Positions 1-6,522 of a DNA stretch of 9,898 bases are shown here, in pieces. Under the pieces are notes generated by a model. It made no database searches and was not told the DNA's origin. It saw only the letters and a list, made by a program, of their open reading frames with translations. A program made the position numbers and the translations under genes. Position 1 is the first letter of the stretch, and every line of letters begins with the position of its first letter. Origin of the DNA: Chloroflexota bacterium (GTDB lineage Bacteria > Chloroflexota > UBA6077); the NCBI GenBank assembly GCA_023380955.1, contig JAMCTB010000157.1:1-9898 (forward strand), in the 5' to 3' direction.

Positions 1-945
1 ACCTCGAGTTGTGATGGGGTTGTCCGGGTAGGGGTAGGGGATCGGACGGCGATCGATCTCCTCCTGGAGGAGGAGCACCCCGGGATCCGGCGAGCGCTCC
101 CGGTGGTGCCGCTTGCCCACGTAGGCTACCCGAACCGGCACCTCCCGAGTCCGGCCCCGGCCGTCCAGGACCCGGCGCAGCTGGTGGTGGTGCAGGGAGG
201 CGCCGCAGGCGGGGCACTCGAGGACGTGGCGCGGGCGATGCCGCCCGAAGTCGAAGCCCGCCTCGGAGAAGGGGAACTCGGCCGAGCAGCGGGGGCAGCG
301 GAACAGCTCGCTCCAGATGACGTAATCCAGGACTGGGGATCGAGCACTGGGACCCGAGGGCTCGGTCCCCGTTCCTGAGCCCTCAGCTCCGGGAACCCGG
401 TAGAGCCAGCCGCACTCCTCCTCCAGCCGCCGGATCAGCTCGGTGGAGGCCTCTGCCGCCTCGTCCAGATCTATGGGGTGGCAGTAGCTGCGGGCCAGGA
501 AGGTCGCCGCCGGCGACAGGTCCACCAGCAGCGCCCTGCGTCCCGTCTGATTCGCGGCGATGCCGGCCATCCCGGAGCCGCAGAAACCGTCCAGCACCAG
601 GTCGCCGGGGTCGGTGTAGTGCTCGATGTAGCTGGCAATCGCCCGGTAGGGGACCTTGGTGTGGTAGTTCTGGGCCATGTAGACGGGATCGGTCCGGCCC
701 GCGGTGATGTCCAGCGCTATCGGCTCGCGGGAGTAGGGTTGAGACGGGGCGACGGGGCGGTGGGGCGAATGGGAGAGGAACTGCTGCACGTAGGGATTGG
801 GGAAGGGGGTGTAGAGGGGTGGACTGGCCAGTGCCAGCAGCGCCTCTTCGGTTCCGAGGGGACAGCCCTCCCCGCAACGCGCCGCGCGCAGTGCCGCCAG
901 GAGAGGCTCCGGGGCCGGCGGCTGCTGGCGAGCATGGTTGAACAT
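1..945 (-). CDS. Zinc-ribbon DNA methyltransferase (N-terminal 315 residues, cut by window edge)
   Basis: Likely transfers a methyl group from S-adenosylmethionine to a DNA base. The reading frame from ATG at 945 stays open to position 1. Residues 94-110 (YHTKVPYRAIASYIEHY) followed by DPGDLVLDGFCGSGMAG (112-128) match the AdoMet-binding region (motifs X and I) of DNA amino-methyltransferases. Residues 217-248 hold two CxxC pairs (CPRC at 217-220, CPAC at 244-247), a zinc ribbon as found in COG1743-like methylases. The catalytic (D/N)PPY motif is not seen; in this motif order it would lie beyond the left edge. A Gly/Ser/Pro-rich stretch (about 187-203) precedes the ribbon and is encoded by a palindrome cluster. 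ATG 945 has no Shine-Dalgarno; an in-frame ATG at 996 lies inside a hairpin and upstream of the predicted promoter, so 945 is preferred. Whether it serves restriction, phage defence or regulation cannot be told here. Confidence 0.8.
   Translation of the reverse strand, partial: MFNHARQQPPAPEPLLAALRAARCGEGCPLGTEEALLALASPPLYTPFPNPYVQQFLSHSPHRPVAPSQPYSREPIALDITAGRTDPVYMAQNYHTKVPYRAIASYIEHYTDPGDLVLDGFCGSGMAGIAANQTGRRALLVDLSPAATFLARSYCHPIDLDEAAEASTELIRRLEEECGWLYRVPGAEGSGTGTEPSGPSARSPVLDYVIWSELFRCPRCSAEFPFSEAGFDFGRHRPRHVLECPACGASLHHHQLRRVLDGRGRTREVPVRVAYVGKRHHRERSPDPGVLLLQEEIDRRPIPYPYPDNPITTRG
349..384. repeat. Overlapping palindromes inside the methyltransferase gene
   Basis: Two inverted repeats compete for the same bases. 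GGGACCCGAG (349-358) pairs with CTCGGTCCC (361-369) with one bulged C. GAGGGCTC (356-363) pairs with GAGCCCTC (377-384). They fall in the segment coding for the Gly/Ser/Pro-rich linker before the zinc ribbon. They may be an inserted short repeat or just low-complexity coding DNA. Confidence 0.5.
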
Positions 946-954
946 TCTGAGGCT

Positions 955-983
955 ATTGTGACTCGCGGGGGATCGGTTGACAA
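955..983 (-). promoter_or_regulatory. Promoter of the methyltransferase gene
   Basis: On the minus strand, TTGTCA (978-983) and CACAAT (955-960) are separated by exactly 17 nt, a sigma-70-type arrangement with 5/6 and 4/6 matches. Transcription would start near 948, about 3 nt before ATG 945, so the mRNA would be nearly leaderless. This agrees with the absence of a ribosome binding site. Confidence 0.5.
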
Positions 984-985
984 GC

Positions 986-1024
986 GGGCAAAGCATCGAC
1001 CACCTACCGGCCGATGCTTTGCCC
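986..1024 (-). terminator. Hairpin after the ABC importer operon
   Basis: GGGCAAAGCATCG (986-998) and its perfect complement (1012-1024) form a 13-bp stem with a 13-nt loop. It lies 15 nt beyond the dppC stop, between that gene and the methyltransferase promoter. The minus-strand sequence that follows (GCTTGTCAACC) has no U-run, so it may be a weak intrinsic or factor-assisted terminator, or an mRNA 3'-end stabiliser. Confidence 0.6.
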
Positions 1025-1038
1025 CTGCTTCAGATGGA

Positions 1039-1908
1039 TTACCGCATTCGGAGTCGGGGGTCCAGGGCATCTCGCAGGCCGTCGCCCAGGAGGTTGAAGG
1101 CCAGCACCGCGGTGAAGATAGCCACGCCGGGGAAGGTGGCCATGTTCGGGTTGGAGAAGATGTAGTTGCGTCCCTCGCCCAGCATGGACCCCCACTCAGG
1201 AGTGGGAGGCTGAACGCCGAGCCCCAGGAAGCCCAGGCCGGCGGCCAGCAGGATGGCGGAGCCCAGGGAAAGGGTCGCCTGCACGATGACCGGCGCCAGG
1301 GCGTTGGGCAGTATGTGGCGGAAGATGATGAGGCCGCTTCCGGCGCCGACGGCACGGGCAGCCTCGATGTAGGTGAGCTGCTTGATGCTGAGGGTGGAGG
1401 CTCGAACCAACCGGACGAAGGACGGTGTCGAGCTCACCCCCACCGAGATGATCACGTTCTCCAGACCGACCCCCAGGGTCGCCACCAGCGACAGGGCCAG
1501 CAGGAAGCCGGGGAACGAGAGCAGGATGTCGATGAAGCGCTGGATGCTGAGATCGGTCCAACCGCCGAAGTAGCCTGAGAGGGCACCCAGCGGCACTCCC
1601 ACCGCGGCACCAAAGGCCACGGCCATGAAGCCGATGGCCAGGGAGTAGCGGGCGCCGTAGAGGATCCTGGCCAGGATGTCCCGACCCAGGTAGTCGGTGC
1701 CGAAGGGATGGGTCAGGGAGGGGTTCTGCAGGGCGTCGCTCAGCTTCTGATGGATCGGGTCGTAGGGCGTGGCCAGGGGGGCGGCCACCGCCAGGGCTGC
1801 CCACACCGCCAGCACCGCCAATCCGAGCATGGACGCCCGATGGCGCTGCAGCTGCTGCCAGAAGCGGGGGCCGGTTCGCCTGGCCGGAGTCGCCAGGCTC
1901 TCACCCAT
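1039..1908 (-). CDS. dppC: DppC-like ABC importer permease
   Basis: Second inner-membrane subunit of a peptide/nickel-type ABC importer; it pairs with the DppB-like subunit to form the translocation channel. The 289-residue length is normal for the family. Residues 28-46 form the first membrane segment. The segment HPFGTDYLGRDILARILYGA (67-86) is the hallmark DppC/OppC sequence after it. The ATPase-contacting EAA loop is intact (YIEAARAVGAGSGLIIFRHI, 180-199), followed by PN. Residues 213-229 and 262-275 are further membrane segments. ATG 1908 was chosen because ATGGGTGA overlaps the dppB stop by 8 nt, a translational-coupling arrangement, and because the family N-terminus fits; the frame extends further upstream but into dppB. 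It is the last gene of the operon. The substrate is not readable from this subunit. Confidence 0.92.
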   Translation of the reverse strand: MGESLATPARRTGPRFWQQLQRHRASMLGLAVLAVWAALAVAAPLATPYDPIHQKLSDALQNPSLTHPFGTDYLGRDILARILYGARYSLAIGFMAVAFGAAVGVPLGALSGYFGGWTDLSIQRFIDILLSFPGFLLALSLVATLGVGLENVIISVGVSSTPSFVRLVRASTLSIKQLTYIEAARAVGAGSGLIIFRHILPNALAPVIVQATLSLGSAILLAAGLGFLGLGVQPPTPEWGSMLGEGRNYIFSNPNMATFPGVAIFTAVLAFNLLGDGLRDALDPRLRMR

Positions 1909-2821
1909 AGTGAATGCGCGGGTCGACGTACGCATAGAGGAGATCCACCACAAGGTTGACCAGGATGAATAGGGTCGAGAAGGTGAGGGTGATCCCCTGC
2001 ACCATCGGGTAGTCGCGGGCAAAAATGGAATCCACCAGCAGCTGGCCCATGCCCGGCCAGCCGAAGACGGTCTCGGTCAGCACGGCCCCGCCCAGCAGGG
2101 TGCCGAACTGGAGGCCGACGACGGTAATCACCGGCAGGAGGGCGTTCCGCAGGGCATGGCCGTACACCACGGCCCGCTCGTGAAGCCCCTTGGACCGGGC
2201 CGTCTGGACGTAGTCCTGCCGCAGCACCTCCAGCATGCTGGAGCGGGTCATCCGGGTTATGAGCCCCACCACGAAGCCGGCCAGCGTGAAGGAGGGGAGG
2301 ATGAAGCTGATGGGCTGATCCGCACCGGCCGCCGGGAACCACCTCAGGGTGATGGAGAACACGACGATCAGCATCAGCCCCATCCAGTAGACGGGCATGG
2401 AGACCCCAAAGAGGCTGATGGCGGATACCAGGTAGTCGAACCTCGAGTTGTGATGGGTGGCGGCTATGACACCCCCCACCACCCCTGCCACCACGGCGAT
2501 GGTGATGGCGACCAGCGACAACTGGAAGGTGTAGGGCAGCCGGGCCATCACCTCGTTCAGCACCGGCTGGGAGCTGCGCGCCGACTGGCCCAGGTCAAGG
2601 TGGAGCAGCCGGCCCAGGAAGCTGGTGTACTGGACCAGGAGCGGCTGGTCCAACCCCAGCTGGCGCCGGATCGTCTCGACGTCCGTCTCGCTGGCCAGCA
2701 CTCCTGCGATCATACGTGCCGGGTCGCCCGGCAGCATGCGCAGCATCAGGAAAACGATGGTGGCCACGCCGAAGAGGGTCGGCACGGCGGCGATCAGGCG
2801 CTGCACGATGTACTTGAACAT
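1901..2821 (-). CDS. dppB: DppB-like ABC importer permease
   Basis: First inner-membrane subunit of the same importer, 306 residues, normal length. The N-terminus MFKYIVQRLIAAVPTLFGVA (1-20) is the typical DppB/OppB start, followed by a membrane segment and MLPGDPA (29-35). The family's LGLDQPLLVQY (55-65) and LHLDLGQS (73-80) are present. The EAA-type loop reads DYVQTARSKGLHERAVVYGH (203-222) followed by ALRNALLPVI, and FGWPGMGQLLVDSIFARDYP (253-272) is the conserved C-terminal block. ATG 2821 was chosen on this N-terminus; the frame continues upstream into the binding-protein gene. The Shine-Dalgarno is weak, so translation is probably coupled to the gene 25 nt upstream. It overlaps dppC by 8 nt. 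Confidence 0.93.
   Translation of the reverse strand: MFKYIVQRLIAAVPTLFGVATIVFLMLRMLPGDPARMIAGVLASETDVETIRRQLGLDQPLLVQYTSFLGRLLHLDLGQSARSSQPVLNEVMARLPYTFQLSLVAITIAVVAGVVGGVIAATHHNSRFDYLVSAISLFGVSMPVYWMGLMLIVVFSITLRWFPAAGADQPISFILPSFTLAGFVVGLITRMTRSSMLEVLRQDYVQTARSKGLHERAVVYGHALRNALLPVITVVGLQFGTLLGGAVLTETVFGWPGMGQLLVDSIFARDYPMVQGITLTFSTLFILVNLVVDLLYAYVDPRIHYG
2440..2457. repeat. 18-nt sequence also present at the window's left end
   Basis: ACCTCGAGTTGTGATGGG occurs here inside dppB and again at positions 1-18 inside the methyltransferase gene, in the same orientation but in a different reading frame. The match stops at base 19. It cannot be traced leftward at the edge copy. Confidence 0.6.
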
Positions 2822-2846
2822 GAGATGCCCTACTTCTTGTGTCGGT

Positions 2847-4541
2847 TTAGGCCGGCTCGGCGTAGATGGCCGACCACTTCTCGGTGGCGATGGAACCCAC
2901 GCCCTTGACCTTGGCCGAGTGGACGATCGGGAAGTTCTGCACCCAGAGGAAGATCCAGGGAGCATCGTCCCAGATGATCTTGGAGGCCTGGGCGTACTGG
3001 TCTGCCCGCTCCTTCTCGTTGGTGTTCACGTTCGCTTTGTTCAGCAGGTCCTCCACCTGCGGATTGGTGTAGTGAGCACCCGCGAGCCCGGCGGGCGGCC
3101 AGTTGGACTTCTGGAACTGAACCATCTGCTGGGCGGCGTCCAGCATCATCGGGGCCCAGCCCAGCATGTGGACGTCGCCGGTGGACTTCTCCGGCGCCAC
3201 GTTGACCGTTGCCATGTAGGTGGGCCAATCCATGGTCTGGCCCTCCACGTTGATCCCGACGTCCCGCAGGTTGCCCATGATGGCCTGAGAGGCCGCGGCA
3301 TCCTGGACGTAGCGGCCGGTGGGATAGTACATCTTGATGGAGACGTTGTTGTAGCCGCCCTGCTTCAGCAGCTCCTTGGCCTTGTTGGGGTCGTAGGGGT
3401 ATGGGCCGCTCTTGGCGTAGCCGAACAGTGAGGGCGCCATCGGCGCGTCGGACAGCTGGGCCGCACCGAACAGCACGCTCTTGATGATCCCCTCCTTGTC
3501 CACGGCGTAGTTGAGCGCCTGGCGGAAGATCTTGTCCTTGGTCGGTCCGCTGCGGGTGCAGTCGATGGCCATGTAGATGGTGCGGTCGCTCTGCCCCATG
3601 ATCACCTTGACCTGGTTGTTGGCCTGCAGCTTGGGGATGTCGGAGACGGGCGGCAGGATGATGATGTCCGCCTGGCCGGCCAGCAGCAGGCTCTCTCGGG
3701 TGGCTGCCTCAGGGGCGATCTTGATCTGCACCGTCTGGTAGTAGGGCTTGCGGCCCCAGTACTTCTCGTTGCGGACCAGCACCACCTCGGAGCCCTTGAC
3801 CCGGCTCTTGTACATGTAGGGGCCGGTGCCCACCGGTTCCTCGTTGTAGCTGGTGGGGAAGTTCTTGGCCGTGTTGGGCGACACGATGGCATAGGCGGAG
3901 GCGGTCATGGCGGCGAGGAAGGGCGGCAGCGGGGCCTTCAGGTTGAAGCGGACGGTGTTGGGGTCCACTACCGTGACGGAGTCGACGGTGGTCATCAGCC
4001 CGCGCAGCGGCGCCTTGATATCGGGGCTGAGAAGCCGGCCCCAGCTCAGCTTCACCGCCTCGGCGTTGAAGGGAGCGCCATCGTGGAAGGTCACCCCTTG
4101 GCGCAGCTTGAAGGTGTAGCTCTTCCCGTCTGGGCTCGCCTCCCACGACTCGGCCAAGGCCGGTCGAATCTTTCCGTCCTCGCCCAGGGACAGCAAGCTC
4201 TCGTTGACGTAGTCCACGATGTTCTGGATCGTCGTGGTCGTCTGACCCACCGGGTCCAGGGTGTCGGGATCGACGCCGATCACCAGGCGGATCGTCTCCG
4301 TGCCGACCTTTTCGGCGGAGGCCGCCGTGGGGGCGGCAGCGGCAGCCGGAGCTCCACCTGAGGCGGCCGTGGGCTGGGCTCCGCCCGCGGGTTTGGCGGG
4401 GGCGGCGGTGGGGCTTGGCGTCGAGGCCGGTGCGCAGGCTGCCAGCAGGGCCGTGCTCGTGACGCCCAGGGCGGCCTTCAGAAAGGTGCGGCGGTTTAGG
4501 CGGCGTGCGGGCTCGGTTTCGCGATGACTTTTCTCCTCCAT
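2847..4541 (-). CDS. Family-5 substrate-binding lipoprotein of a peptide/nickel-type ABC importer
   Basis: Extracytoplasmic solute receptor (SBP_bac_5 family) that delivers ligand to the two permeases encoded downstream. 564 residues. The N-terminus has a Tat-like signal (NRRTFLK, 16-22), a hydrophobic stretch and a lipobox LLAAC, with Cys36 as the probable lipidated residue. A 40-residue Ala/Pro/Thr/Gly linker (37-76) follows, as is common in Chloroflexota lipoproteins. The family signature is clear: ALAESWEASPDGKSYTFKLR (128-147) then QGVTFHDGAPFNAEAVKLSW (148-167). ATG 4541 is supported by a good Shine-Dalgarno (GGGAGG, 9 nt spacing) and by the signal peptide; the frame stays open upstream to 4913 but without a credible N-terminus. 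First gene of the operon, 25 nt before dppB. Ligands of this family include peptides, nickel chelates, opines and sugars; none can be chosen here. Confidence 0.93.
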   Translation of the reverse strand: MEEKSHRETEPARRLNRRTFLKAALGVTSTALLAACAPASTPSPTAAPAKPAGGAQPTAASGGAPAAAAAPTAASAEKVGTETIRLVIGVDPDTLDPVGQTTTTIQNIVDYVNESLLSLGEDGKIRPALAESWEASPDGKSYTFKLRQGVTFHDGAPFNAEAVKLSWGRLLSPDIKAPLRGLMTTVDSVTVVDPNTVRFNLKAPLPPFLAAMTASAYAIVSPNTAKNFPTSYNEEPVGTGPYMYKSRVKGSEVVLVRNEKYWGRKPYYQTVQIKIAPEAATRESLLLAGQADIIILPPVSDIPKLQANNQVKVIMGQSDRTIYMAIDCTRSGPTKDKIFRQALNYAVDKEGIIKSVLFGAAQLSDAPMAPSLFGYAKSGPYPYDPNKAKELLKQGGYNNVSIKMYYPTGRYVQDAAASQAIMGNLRDVGINVEGQTMDWPTYMATVNVAPEKSTGDVHMLGWAPMMLDAAQQMVQFQKSNWPPAGLAGAHYTNPQVEDLLNKANVNTNEKERADQYAQASKIIWDDAPWIFLWVQNFPIVHSAKVKGVGSIATEKWSAIYAEPA

Positions 4542-4894
4542 GTCGGCTTTCCTCCCATCGATATTTCGAACCTGAACCGGATCTCCGGTGGCATTCGCGG
4601 CTGTACGAATCCCTTGATCCTCGCGCGGTGCGAAACCAGGAAGGACCTTCGCGGCGGTGCGACCCGGGGCTGGCGACGGTGCGAGCAACGGATGATGTAC
4701 GTTCAGTTGATGATCTGCGACCTGCAAGGTGGTGGAGCGGTGATGACCGAGGCTCCGGCCGGGTTCCGTGAGGGCGAGCAACCGCAGGTTGATCTCGGCG
4801 GCAACTCTGCCTGCCGGCAACCACGGCCCTGGGCTGCCCATGGATGCTGCCGAACCCTTCGGTGAGGTCGGTCGGCATCTCGACCGTGCCGGGA
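4542..4894 (-). promoter_or_regulatory. Long 5' leader of the importer operon
   Basis: From the predicted start of transcription (about 4888) to ATG 4541 is roughly 347 nt with no recognisable gene. It contains a 14-bp palindrome, ACCGGATCTCCGGT (4576-4589), about 35 nt before the start codon, and the Shine-Dalgarno GGGAGG (about 4551-4556). I do not recognise a known riboswitch. It may be a cis-regulatory leader, or an additional promoter may lie inside it. Confidence 0.45.
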
Positions 4895-4923
4895 ATGCTA
4901 ACATTCGGTACAACCCGTGTCAA
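4895..4923 (-). promoter_or_regulatory. Promoter of the ABC importer operon
   Basis: On the minus strand a perfect TTGACA (4918-4923), a 17-nt spacer and TAGCAT (4895-4900). The spacer ends in TGT, giving an extended -10 (TGTTAGCAT). A small palindrome GAATG-CTAA-CATTC (4893-4906) covers the -10 and could be an operator. The spacer also contains TTGTACC. Confidence 0.65.
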
Positions 4924-4982
4924 GAAAGTACATCGTCATTGCCTGGCAAGCGTAATCGTCCCCCCTCCTTAGCTATGCCAAC

Positions 4983-5036
4983 GGCTGTAAGCCGGCTTGA
5001 GACAGTTGCTGGGACACCGGTTTGGCTGTAGCCGGC
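4983..5036. repeat. Repeated GGCTGTA(A)GCCGGC element in the divergent promoter region
   Basis: GGCTGTAAGCCGGC (4983-4996) and GGCTGTAGCCGGC (5024-5036) are near-identical direct repeats starting 41 nt apart. Each is itself palindromic (GGC...GCC). The second copy overlaps the -35 and spacer of the rightward promoter, so a bound protein could repress it. The proteins that might bind are not identified. Confidence 0.5.
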
Positions 5037-5050
5037 CGGCGTTATACAAT
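5022..5050 (+). promoter_or_regulatory. Promoter of the dehydrogenase gene
   Basis: TTGGCT (5022-5027) and TACAAT (5045-5050) with a 17-nt spacer. The -10 matches 5/6 and the -35 only 3/6, so activation or the neighbouring repeats may matter. Transcription would start near 5057, giving a leader of about 33 nt before GTG 5090. Confidence 0.5.
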
Positions 5051-5089
5051 GAGCGCTCACGAAAGCTAACTGCTGAAGGAGGAAGCGGC

Positions 5090-5971
5090 GTGAAAGTAGG
5101 TTTCATTGGGCTTGGGAAGATGGGCAAGCCCATGGCAATAAACCTGTTGAAGAGTGGCTTTGAGTTGAGGGTGCACAACCGGAGCCGGGCCGTGGTGGAT
5201 GAGCTGGCAGCCATGGGCGCTGCGCCGGCCTTCTCGCCCCGGGAGGTGGCGCTGGAGGCCGACGTGGTTCTCACCTGCCTGCCCACCCCGGAGGCCGTGG
5301 AGGCCGTGTACCTGGGCCCTGAGGGCCTGGTGCCGGCCACCAGGCCCGACCAGATCCTGATAGATCACAGCACCGTCAGCCCCACCACCAGCCGGAAGCT
5401 GTTCCAGGCTGTCCGTGAGAAGGGGGCCCACTTCCTGGACGCCCCCATCAGTGGGGGAGTCCCTCGCGCGGAGGCCGGAACCCTCACCATCATGGTCGGG
5501 GGGGATGAAGGGGTCTTTCACAGGGCCATGCCGGTATTGCAGGCCATGGGTGACAAGGTGGTCCTGGTGGGTGGCCCGGGGGTTGGCAGCGTGGTGAAGC
5601 TCACCAACCAGCTGCTGGTGGGCATCCATACCGCGGCGGCGGTGGAGGCACTGGTCTTTGGTGTAAAGGGCGGGGCGGACCCCCGAGTTCTGCTGGACGT
5701 CATCGGCTCCAGCTTCGGCGCCAGCGCCATGTTCAACCGCACCGTTCCGATGGTGCTGGCCCGACAGTTCGGGTCGGCTACCGACGTGGGGATCCTGAGC
5801 AAGGACATGGGGTTGATCACCCGGCTGGGCAAGGAGCTATCCTGCCGGCTGTTGATGGGCGCCGTGGCGGAGCAGCTCTTCGACGAGGGGGTCGGTTTGG
5901 GTCTGGCTCACAACGACATGGTGTCGCTGGTGGAGCCGCTCGAAAAGATCGCGGGCGTCGAGGTGAAGTAG
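5090..5971 (+). CDS. NAD(P)-dependent 3-hydroxyisobutyrate-dehydrogenase-family oxidoreductase
   Basis: Cytosolic beta-hydroxyacid dehydrogenase that interconverts a 3-hydroxy acid and its semialdehyde (3-hydroxyisobutyrate, tartronate semialdehyde and similar). 293 residues, standard length. The N-terminus GFIGLGKMGKPMAINL (4-19) is the Rossmann dinucleotide-binding motif GxGxxG. Arg31/Arg33 after the second strand (VHNRSR, 28-33) resemble NADP-preferring members, but that is only suggestive. The substrate loop DAPISGGVPRAEAGTL (117-132) and the catalytic Lys170 in VVKLTNQ (168-174) are present, as is SKDMGL (237-242). GTG 5090 was chosen because GGAGG (5079-5083) precedes it with normal spacing and the Rossmann fold starts at once; an in-frame TTG at 4997 would add 31 unrelated residues. 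Transcribed away from the importer operon; a metabolic link with the importer ligand is possible but unproven. Confidence 0.9.
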   Translation: MKVGFIGLGKMGKPMAINLLKSGFELRVHNRSRAVVDELAAMGAAPAFSPREVALEADVVLTCLPTPEAVEAVYLGPEGLVPATRPDQILIDHSTVSPTTSRKLFQAVREKGAHFLDAPISGGVPRAEAGTLTIMVGGDEGVFHRAMPVLQAMGDKVVLVGGPGVGSVVKLTNQLLVGIHTAAAVEALVFGVKGGADPRVLLDVIGSSFGASAMFNRTVPMVLARQFGSATDVGILSKDMGLITRLGKELSCRLLMGAVAEQLFDEGVGLGLAHNDMVSLVEPLEKIAGVEVK

Positions 5972-5977
5972 ACGGGG

Positions 5978-5992
5978 CGGCCACCGAGGCCG
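5978..5992. terminator. Small hairpin between convergent genes
   Basis: CGGCC (5978-5982) pairs with GGCCG (5988-5992) around an ACCGA loop, inside the 22-nt gap between two convergent stop codons. A 5-bp stem without a U-run is weak, so bidirectional termination here is only a possibility. Confidence 0.25.
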
Positions 5993-5993
5993 G

Positions 5994-6374
5994 CTACGGC
6001 AGCTCGTTGCCCACCATCTGCCGGATGGTGTTGAGCAGCTTCGCCGGCCCGAAGGGCTTCGTCAGGAAGCCGTTCATCCCAGCTTCCAGGGCAGCCTCTC
6101 GGTCGGTCGGGGAGGCCTGGGCCGTCAAGGCGACGATCTTGACGTTGGAGGTGGAGCTATCGGCTCTCAGGCAGCGGCAGACTTCGATGCCGTTGAGGTT
6201 GGGCATGCCAATGTCCAGCAGCAGCAGGTCGGGTTTGTGCTCCCTCGCCATCTGCAGGGCTTGCAGGCCATCGGAGGCCTCCAGCAGCTCGAACTCTTCC
6301 TCGGCCAACACCAGGCCGATGATCTTGCGGACCTCGACCTGATCCTCCGCGAGCAGTATCCGTTTGCGTCTCAT
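5994..6374 (-). CDS. Single-domain CheY-like response regulator
   Basis: Phosphoacceptor receiver protein of 126 residues with no output domain, so it probably acts through protein contacts or in a phosphorelay. All receiver residues are present: acidic pair Glu10/Asp11 (LLAEDQ), phosphoacceptor Asp54 in LLLDIGMP (51-58), Thr84 in VALTA (81-85) and Lys106 in FLTKPF (103-108). ATG 6374 is preferred because GGGAAG precedes it at short spacing and MRRKRILLAEDQ is the usual receiver start; an in-frame GTG at 6428 would add 18 residues and has no ribosome binding site. No histidine kinase is nearby. It converges with the dehydrogenase gene (22-nt gap) and diverges from the GntR gene. Its partner and process are unknown. 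Confidence 0.92.
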   Translation of the reverse strand: MRRKRILLAEDQVEVRKIIGLVLAEEEFELLEASDGLQALQMAREHKPDLLLLDIGMPNLNGIEVCRCLRADSSTSNVKIVALTAQASPTDREAALEAGMNGFLTKPFGPAKLLNTIRQMVGNELP

Positions 6375-6435
6375 GGTCTTCCCGACGATCTGTTGGGCGG
6401 GGATGTCCCTCTTCGCAAACCTGAGCACTTCGCTG

Positions 6436-6464
6436 TTGACGGCGCGGGCAGTTCCTACTACACT
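6436..6464 (+). promoter_or_regulatory. Promoter of the gntR-racemase operon
   Basis: TTGACG (6436-6441), a 17-nt spacer and TACACT (6459-6464): 5/6 and 4/6 matches to sigma-70 consensus. Transcription would start near 6471, about 52 nt before ATG 6523. Confidence 0.55.
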
Positions 6465-6467
6465 GAG

Positions 6468-6479
6468 ATTGTCGACAGT
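6468..6479. promoter_or_regulatory. Candidate operator at the gntR transcription start
   Basis: The perfect palindrome TGTCGACA (6470-6477), in the context ATTGTCGACAGT, lies on the predicted transcription start. GntR/FCD regulators often bind short palindromes of the ATTGT...ACAAT type, so autoregulation by the adjacent regulator is a reasonable guess. It is a short site and could be chance. Confidence 0.35.
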
Positions 6480-6522
6480 AGCCGGGATCCTGTCGCCAAT
6501 ACGGTCCGGCGGTGTGTGGTAG

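Noticed and set aside
478..1578. Long plus-strand open frame of 366 codons across the methyltransferase and dppC
   Set aside because: It is antisense to two clear genes, its composition is arbitrary (Gly/Arg/Gln-rich) and it has no domain; high GC makes stop-free shadow frames common.
4542..4913. In-frame upstream extension of the binding-protein gene
   Set aside because: It would bury the signal peptide and lipobox 124 residues inside the protein; ATG 4541 has a good Shine-Dalgarno and the correct N-terminus.
4997..5089. Earlier TTG start for the dehydrogenase
   Set aside because: It would add 31 residues without homology ahead of the Rossmann motif and lies upstream of the predicted promoter and the GGAGG site.
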